A program made the position numbers and the translations under genes. The notes below the pieces were generated by a model. The model had not been told where the DNA came from. It saw only the letters and a list, made by a program, of their open reading frames with translations, and made no database searches. A stretch of 64,000 nt of DNA from Bacillus sp. (in: firmicutes) (GTDB lineage: Bacteria; Bacillota; Bacilli; Bacillales; JACDOC01). The stretch spans positions 1 through 64,000 of the forward strand of contig JACDOC010000001.1 of assembly GCA_017656295.1 (NCBI GenBank), read 5' to 3'. Below, one piece after another: positions 59,894 to 64,000 of the stretch; within the stretch, counting starts at the first letter, position 1; the number at the start of each line of letters is the position of its first letter.

Positions 59894-61090
59894 ATGAGTA
59901 TTTCTAGAATTGCAGCGATTGATGTAGGAAATGATTGTGTTAAGGCGTTATTTGGAAAGGCTATTGGAAAGGCTGATTATGAACTATACATTCCCAACGT
60001 AATTGCAAGAGACATAGAAGATAGACCTGTAATCGGCATAGAAGATTTAAATGATAAAGATCCATTGGATGGTATTCACATTCGAGTTCACTCACCAGCT
60101 TTAAAAGAAAATAATGTGATTTATCGTGTTGGGAATTTAGCAACGAAATCTGATAATGCAAATGAATTAGATCCAGGCAGTAGTAAGTCTGAAGAAGATC
60201 AAACATTAGTGATGCTGTTTGCATCTTTGGCATTAGACGCAGCAAGAAACGAAAATTCTGAATTTTTCAAAAAGAATAATAATGTTATTGATGCAAATTA
60301 TACGCTTGGTACTGGCTTGCCTCTTCGTGAAGTGAAAGAAGGAAAAGATGTAGGATATCGAGCACGGCTATTAAGTTCAGTTCATCAAGTGGAGTTTTTA
60401 GTAACCCCGAAATATCAAGGGTTAAAGGTAAATATAAAATTTGACCAAGTAAAGGTATATCCTGAGGGATTTGCTGCCTTTATTAACTTAGTAATGGACA
60501 ATGATTTAAACATTATAAATAGAGATTTAATAGATAAAAGAATACTTATTCAGGATATTGGTGGATTATCCACTGATATAGCCGTCATCAAAAACCGGAA
60601 TGTGGACGATGATAAAGCACAGGGTTTTAATATTGGAGTATCTGAATCATTAGAAGCCATCAGAGAAGAAATTAGAACGAAGCATGGGGTAGAATTAGAC
60701 AGTAGGAGAGATGTCGTTGAAATCATAACGAGGAAAAATGATAGAAATCACATCATGGTAAAAGGCAGCCGGACAAATGTCCATGATATTGTAGATCGAA
60801 TTCTTTTAGAATTAGCAAAGAAACAATATCGCATCTTACGTAATGTTTGGTCAAAAAATTCCCAAACTGAAATCTGCTATTTTGTAGGTGGCGGATCAAT
60901 AGTGTTGAAGGATTACATCAAAGCTTTAAATAATAGTTTAGATGGTTACAATATTGAATTTTTCGAAGATGAAAAAGAAAGTATTTGGATGATGGCAAAT
61001 GCTTATTATAAGTTAATCTCTGAATTTATTAGAAAAAATAATAAAGAACTAAAAGGTAAAGAGGCGGAAAAACAAACAGTAAAAAAATAG
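59894..61090 (+). CDS. ParM/StbA-like actin-fold partition ATPase
   Basis: A 398-residue actin-like ATPase. Phosphate 1 is AAIDVGNDCVKALFG (about 7-21), phosphate 2 is IQDIGGLSTDIAVI (about 217-230), and the adenosine motif is FVGGGSIVLKDYI (about 335-347). This layout is that of plasmid ParM/Alp proteins that push replicons apart by filament growth. The C-terminus is lysine-rich. ATG at 59894 follows GGGGATGGGGTGA. It is followed after 9 bp by a ParR-like gene and preceded by an iteron array, the parCMR order. Confidence 0.88.
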   Translation: MSISRIAAIDVGNDCVKALFGKAIGKADYELYIPNVIARDIEDRPVIGIEDLNDKDPLDGIHIRVHSPALKENNVIYRVGNLATKSDNANELDPGSSKSEEDQTLVMLFASLALDAARNENSEFFKKNNNVIDANYTLGTGLPLREVKEGKDVGYRARLLSSVHQVEFLVTPKYQGLKVNIKFDQVKVYPEGFAAFINLVMDNDLNIINRDLIDKRILIQDIGGLSTDIAVIKNRNVDDDKAQGFNIGVSESLEAIREEIRTKHGVELDSRRDVVEIITRKNDRNHIMVKGSRTNVHDIVDRILLELAKKQYRILRNVWSKNSQTEICYFVGGGSIVLKDYIKALNNSLDGYNIEFFEDEKESIWMMANAYYKLISEFIRKNNKELKGKEAEKQTVKK

Positions 61091-61099
61091 GGTGGTTTC

Positions 61100-61720
61100 A
61101 TGAATAAAAAGGGTATGACTAGGATTCAAAGGGGGCAGGCAATTACCTTCCGTCTCCCTTCTGACACCCCAGATCACATAATCAAGCAATTGCAAAAGTT
61201 GAAGGAAACAGAGAGAAGAAACTTTTCTAGCAAAATAGCAGAGTTTGTTTTGGAAGGGGTAAATAACTCCCTGTCAAAAGAAAAAGAGACGATCACCATT
61301 CCTCTTCCAAAACCATTAAATAAAGAACAGCGTAATTGGCTAAAACACTCACATTCAGAAGCATTGTTAGGGAGCATTGTCTATCAATTGTTAGCTGATC
61401 CCGTACGTGCGACATCAGTTCTAGCCTCTCTTAATAGCAATGCTTTAGATATTAACGATGCACTTTACCTATTAGAGAATGAAACCATCAATAGAAAAAA
61501 AGAACAGTCTACACGCGATTTAGAATTTAATAATCAAAAGGTTATAGACGAACCTAAACAGCCCCCAATGAATAGCCTTGAAGATGAACTTGAAGATGAT
61601 TTGATGAATTTTGATTGGGACGAAGAGCATTTCTCATCAGTGGAAGAGGATCAGGAGGTTCATGAAGAAGAGGATATAGAAGATCTGCTCGGAGGTTTTC
61701 TTGCTCATATGAATAAGTAA
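61100..61720 (+). CDS. ParR-like DNA-binding partition adaptor
   Basis: A 206-residue protein. The N-terminus (QRGQAITFRLPSDTPDHIIKQL ... FSSKIAEFVLEG, about 10-55) fits a ribbon-helix-helix DNA-binding unit; the middle is helical; the C-terminus is strongly acidic (LEDELEDDLMNFDWDEEHF ... EEDIEDLLGGFLAHM). ParR proteins bind iterons through a ribbon-helix-helix and cap ParM filaments through an acidic tail. Identification rests on position and architecture; no close relative is recognised. AGGGTGG precedes the ATG. Confidence 0.72.
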   Translation: MNKKGMTRIQRGQAITFRLPSDTPDHIIKQLQKLKETERRNFSSKIAEFVLEGVNNSLSKEKETITIPLPKPLNKEQRNWLKHSHSEALLGSIVYQLLADPVRATSVLASLNSNALDINDALYLLENETINRKKEQSTRDLEFNNQKVIDEPKQPPMNSLEDELEDDLMNFDWDEEHFSSVEEDQEVHEEEDIEDLLGGFLAHMNK

Positions 61721-61779
61721 ACTTTTCCAGGGCAATGATTTATCCGAATTTTAATATAAATCCAGAAGGGGTGTTCACA

Positions 61780-62265
61780 ATGAACGAACAAAGTTTGTTT
61801 TCTCAGTACGAATTCGTACGCCAAGGGATTTTACGGACAATTAATGATGTAACGGAAGAGATGGCCAAAGAAATTCCTGGAGGTTTCCCGCATAACATCC
61901 TTTGGCAAATCGGTCACGTTTATGTATCTCTCGAACAAATTGTCTTCCACTTTGCAGGTGAACAAGTAAATTTACCTGAAGGATATGCTGAACTATTTTC
62001 GAGAGGAACGAGCCCTGCAGATTGGAAAACGGAACCACCTACTTTAGAAACGCTTCGCTTACAACTTTCGGATCAAATGGACCGTTTGAAACAAACGTTT
62101 GCTAATCGCTTAGATGAAAAAATTGCTCAACCATTTAAAGCTGGGCCATTGAAACTAGATACGATTGGTGAATTGGTATTATTTTCCTTATTCCATGAAA
62201 GTGAGCATGTTGGGGGCATTAAAGGATTAAAAAACGGATTAAAAATTCTCGAAAAAAATAAATAA
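61780..62265 (+). CDS. DinB-superfamily protein
   Basis: A 161-residue four-helix bundle of the DinB/YfiT type. The conserved His positions appear in ILWQIGHVYVSLEQ (about 46), and FHESEHVGGIKGL (about 145-157), which bind a divalent metal in this superfamily. Many act as thiol-dependent transferases (bacillithiol in Bacilli); the substrate is unknown. The ATG at 61780 follows AGAAGGGGTG; an upstream in-frame ATG at 61735 lacks a ribosome site. Confidence 0.88.
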   Translation: MNEQSLFSQYEFVRQGILRTINDVTEEMAKEIPGGFPHNILWQIGHVYVSLEQIVFHFAGEQVNLPEGYAELFSRGTSPADWKTEPPTLETLRLQLSDQMDRLKQTFANRLDEKIAQPFKAGPLKLDTIGELVLFSLFHESEHVGGIKGLKNGLKILEKNK

Positions 62266-62274
62266 TGATATTTC

Positions 62275-62306
62275 AGTCACAGTCCTAGTAGGGCTGTGAC
62301 TGTTTT
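62275..62306 (+). terminator. Terminator after the DinB-like gene
   Basis: AGTCACAGTCCT / AGGGCTGTGACT with a short loop and TTTT. Confidence 0.88.
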
Positions 62307-62387
62307 CATATTATAGACCTTTTAACAATAATGAAAAGGTGTATCTATGAAAAGAGTAGCAAGCCTAAATCAGCTGTTTTATTTTTA

Positions 62388-62573
62388 GGCTATGATAAAT
62401 GTCCTTGTTGATTTTTAGCAAGTTATTCACACGGCGGCGACTCCAGCGGGTACAGCAAGCCAGGCAAGAGCCATACTTGAGCGTAGCGAGGGAAGCGGGC
62501 TTGCGGCTTGCCCACGGAAAGCGTCTGCCTGCAGCGAAATGTATAAATATCAACAGTATCGTTTAACAGAGCC
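62388..62573 (+). mobile_element. MITE-like element, copy 4 (short form)
   Basis: A 186-bp element from GGCTATGATAA to GTTTAACAGAGCC, flanked by a perfect 8-bp direct repeat TATTTTTA (62380-62387 and 62574-62581). It has the same GC-rich palindromic centre and the same end structure as copy 1. It sits in the gap between the DinB-like gene and the RimK-like gene. Confidence 0.88.
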
Positions 62574-62690
62574 TATTTTTAAAAAGTAAGCAAAATTACC
62601 TTAAAAATACTAATTGATAATTTTTACAAAGGTGCTATTATTTAATTATTCAAAAGATTATTTTATTCACTGGAGTGTGGTCATGCATTT

Positions 62691-63506
62691 ATGAAAATGG
62701 TTTCTTTTAATGCATACCGAACAATTGGTATTCCAGGTGTTCACTATATTAAGCCTGAACATATGTTTAAAGAAATAGAAACCATTCGACAAGCGGATAT
62801 TGTTCTTTTTCCGGAAACGTGGCAAGTACCCGCTCTTGTTTATGGGTTAAAGAAAAAAATTTTTCCAAGTATTGAAACATTACAATTAGGCTTTAGTAAA
62901 GCCGAAATGACACGAGCCTTGTGGACAGTTGCTCCAGAACACGTTCCTTATACAGAAATTTTGGCAAATACCCCAAGTAACATCGAATATATTTTAGAAA
63001 CGTTTCCTTATCCATTTGTCGCTAAAGAAGTTAGAAATTCAATGGGAAAAGGGACATTTTTAATTAAAGAAGAAAAAGATTTTTATGAATATGCGAAACG
63101 GAACGAGGTTCTTTACGTTCAAGAATATTTAGAGAATGATGGAAAAGACCTGAGAATATGTGTAGTGGGTAATCAAATTTTTACGTCTTATTGGAGAGTC
63201 GGTTTAGAAGGAGAGTTTCTTCATAATGTAGCACAGGGTGGCGAACTTTGCTTTGATTTTATTCCACAAGAAGCATGTGATCTCGTCCTTCAGGTAGCAA
63301 ACGAGTTAAATATCAATCATGCTGGATTTGATGTCATGGTAAGCGGCGGTAAGTATTATATTCTAGAATTTAATGTTCTTTTTGGTAATCAAGGCATTCA
63401 TTCAAAAGGTTTATCTGTAGAACAAGCCATTTATAAATATTTATTAAGTGAATTTATGCCACCTTTCCCTACCTCACCAATTACATCAAATAAGATTATT
63501 TCTTAG
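62691..63506 (+). CDS. RimK-like ATP-grasp ligase
   Basis: A 271-residue ATP-grasp protein. After a preATP-grasp region (1 to about 90), the ATP-grasp core shows PFVAKEVRNSMGKGTFLIKE (Lys and glycine-rich loop, about 104-124), VLYVQEYLENDGKDLRICVVG (about 139-159), HNVAQGGE, and the metal-binding HAGFDVMVSGGKYYILEFNVLFGNQG. RimK relatives add amino acids such as glutamate to peptides or small molecules; the substrate is unknown. The ribosome site TGGAGTG is rather far (about 14 bp), and an ATG at 62697 is an alternative start. Confidence 0.85.
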   Translation: MKMVSFNAYRTIGIPGVHYIKPEHMFKEIETIRQADIVLFPETWQVPALVYGLKKKIFPSIETLQLGFSKAEMTRALWTVAPEHVPYTEILANTPSNIEYILETFPYPFVAKEVRNSMGKGTFLIKEEKDFYEYAKRNEVLYVQEYLENDGKDLRICVVGNQIFTSYWRVGLEGEFLHNVAQGGELCFDFIPQEACDLVLQVANELNINHAGFDVMVSGGKYYILEFNVLFGNQGIHSKGLSVEQAIYKYLLSEFMPPFPTSPITSNKIIS

Positions 63507-63592
63507 CATGGTAGAAAGCTTTACGTGAGCGGGTAATAGCCATAGTTGAGTTCGCTTTTTATGTATCTTCAACGTAACGATTTAACATATGA

Positions 63593-63633
63593 AACATCCC
63601 AACCATCTACGATAAGATGATTGGGATGTTTTT
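63593..63633. terminator. Bidirectional terminator between RimK-like and MFS genes
   Basis: AACATCCCAACCATCT / AGATGATTGGGATGTT with one mismatch and TTTTTT on the plus strand, between convergent genes. Confidence 0.9.
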
Positions 63634-63640
63634 TTATGAT

Positions 63641-64000
63641 TTACGCTTCTTGAGGGTTATTTGTTATAGGTGCAGATTGTTCATCGTCTTGATTGGTTGT
63701 ACGAAGCGGAATTTCTTTTAAGAAAATTGTCGTGATGAAGGCTAAAGCAACTACACCCGCACCCGTTAAAAATACACCTGTTAAGGAAACATTCAGTGCT
63801 TCTTTTAACAGCTGAATAAATTGATCAAAGAACGGGGCAAATTCAGCTGGAAGTGACGTCCGAATATTATCAAGCAGTTGTGTGTTCATTAAAATTTGAG
63901 GATCTTGTAATTGGTTCATATTTACGTCCATGTTCGGAGCTGCTTGTGAAATGTTGGAAAGCTCGGACGCTTGTAATTCTTTCACCATGATATGATTCAT
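63641..64000 (-). CDS. C-terminus of a DHA2-type MFS drug exporter (partial)
   Basis: The last 119 or so residues of a membrane transporter whose 5' part lies beyond the window. It contains a polar extracellular loop (Asn/Gln/Leu-rich with LPAEFAPFFDQF) and a final hydrophobic helix (VFLTGAGVVALAFITTIFL) ending KEIPLRTTN. This loop-plus-TM14-plus-KEIPLR ending is typical of EmrB/QacA-type 14-helix exporters. The apparent ATG near 64000 is probably internal. Confidence 0.75.
   Translation of the reverse strand: MNHIMVKELQASELSNISQAAPNMDVNMNQLQDPQILMNTQLLDNIRTSLPAEFAPFFDQFIQLLKEALNVSLTGVFLTGAGVVALAFITTIFLKEIPLRTTNQDDEQSAPITNNPQEA

Noticed and set aside
62365-62553. Small minus-strand open frame over the fourth repeat copy
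   Set aside because: It is contained in the GC-rich core of the mobile element and has no ribosome site.

Overview
The window is a piece of a low-GC Bacillota chromosome, almost certainly Bacillaceae. It is centred on the replication origin and keeps the Bacillus subtilis gene order: gyrA-gyrB-remB-recF-yaaA-dnaN-dnaA on the minus strand, then rpmH-rnpA-spoIIIJ-jag-mnmE-mnmG-rsmG-noc-soj-spo0J on the plus strand. Sporulation-lineage genes (spoIIIJ, soj/spo0J, noc, yyaC) and the walRKHIJ-htrC-rlmH block support this. I cannot name the species from sequence alone.

Layout. 1-304: 5' end of a 16S rRNA gene (minus) with its promoter upstream. 0.6-10.9 kb: minus-strand initiation and gyrase block. 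About 9.4-9.55 and 10.9-11.35 kb: bipartite oriC with DnaA boxes, DnaA-trios and an AT-rich unwinding site. 11.4-20.6 kb: plus-strand origin-proximal operons, with a parS site inside spo0J. 20.7-34.9 kb: conserved genes (DUF554, yyaC, mscS, ychF, rpsF-ssb-rpsR, a chemoreceptor, yybS-gdpP-rplI-dnaC, purA). 35-38.9 kb: a potassium channel divergent from a four-gene envelope cluster (unknown protein, lipoprotein, glutathionylspermidine-synthase-like ATP-grasp, DUF350). 39.7-41.2 kb: tRNA Lys-Glu-Asp-Phe in an array of about 57-bp hairpin repeats and severed tRNA 5' halves. 42.2-51.8 kb: M23 peptidase, walRKHIJ, htrC, a CxxC mini-protein and rlmH. 51.8-59.3 kb: accessory DNA starting exactly at the 3' end of rlmH. 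59.6-61.7 kb: a plasmid-type ParM/ParR cassette with a GTATAC-rich upstream region. 61.8-64 kb: DinB-like protein, RimK-like ATP-grasp and the C-terminus of an MFS exporter.

Most unusual points. (1) The last 18 bp of rlmH, the place where staphylococcal SCC elements integrate, recur as direct repeats near 58.18 and 59.27 kb. They frame a haloperoxidase, two spermidine-synthase-like genes, a metH/MTHFR remnant and a CPBP protease, so this looks like an SCC-like composite island without a visible recombinase. (2) A MITE-like family has four copies (24.6, 38.2, 43.7, 62.4 kb), each with GGCT...AGCC-type ends and an 8-bp A/T-rich target duplication. (3) The tRNA array carries repeated tRNA heads cut in or after the D-arm. 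(4) A type II (ParMRC-like) partition cassette sits about 49 kb from oriC. (5) One protein fuses a spermidine-synthase-like domain with an eroded SAM motif to a second one with an intact motif.

How the genes work together. The core block links replication initiation (DnaA, DnaN, gyrase, DnaC helicase, SSB) with origin segregation (Soj/Spo0J/parS), division-site protection (Noc), translation and tRNA modification (MnmE/MnmG/RsmG/RlmH/ribosomal proteins), c-di-AMP turnover (GdpP) and wall homeostasis (WalRKHIJ). The accessory segments look acquired and, in one place, decayed.
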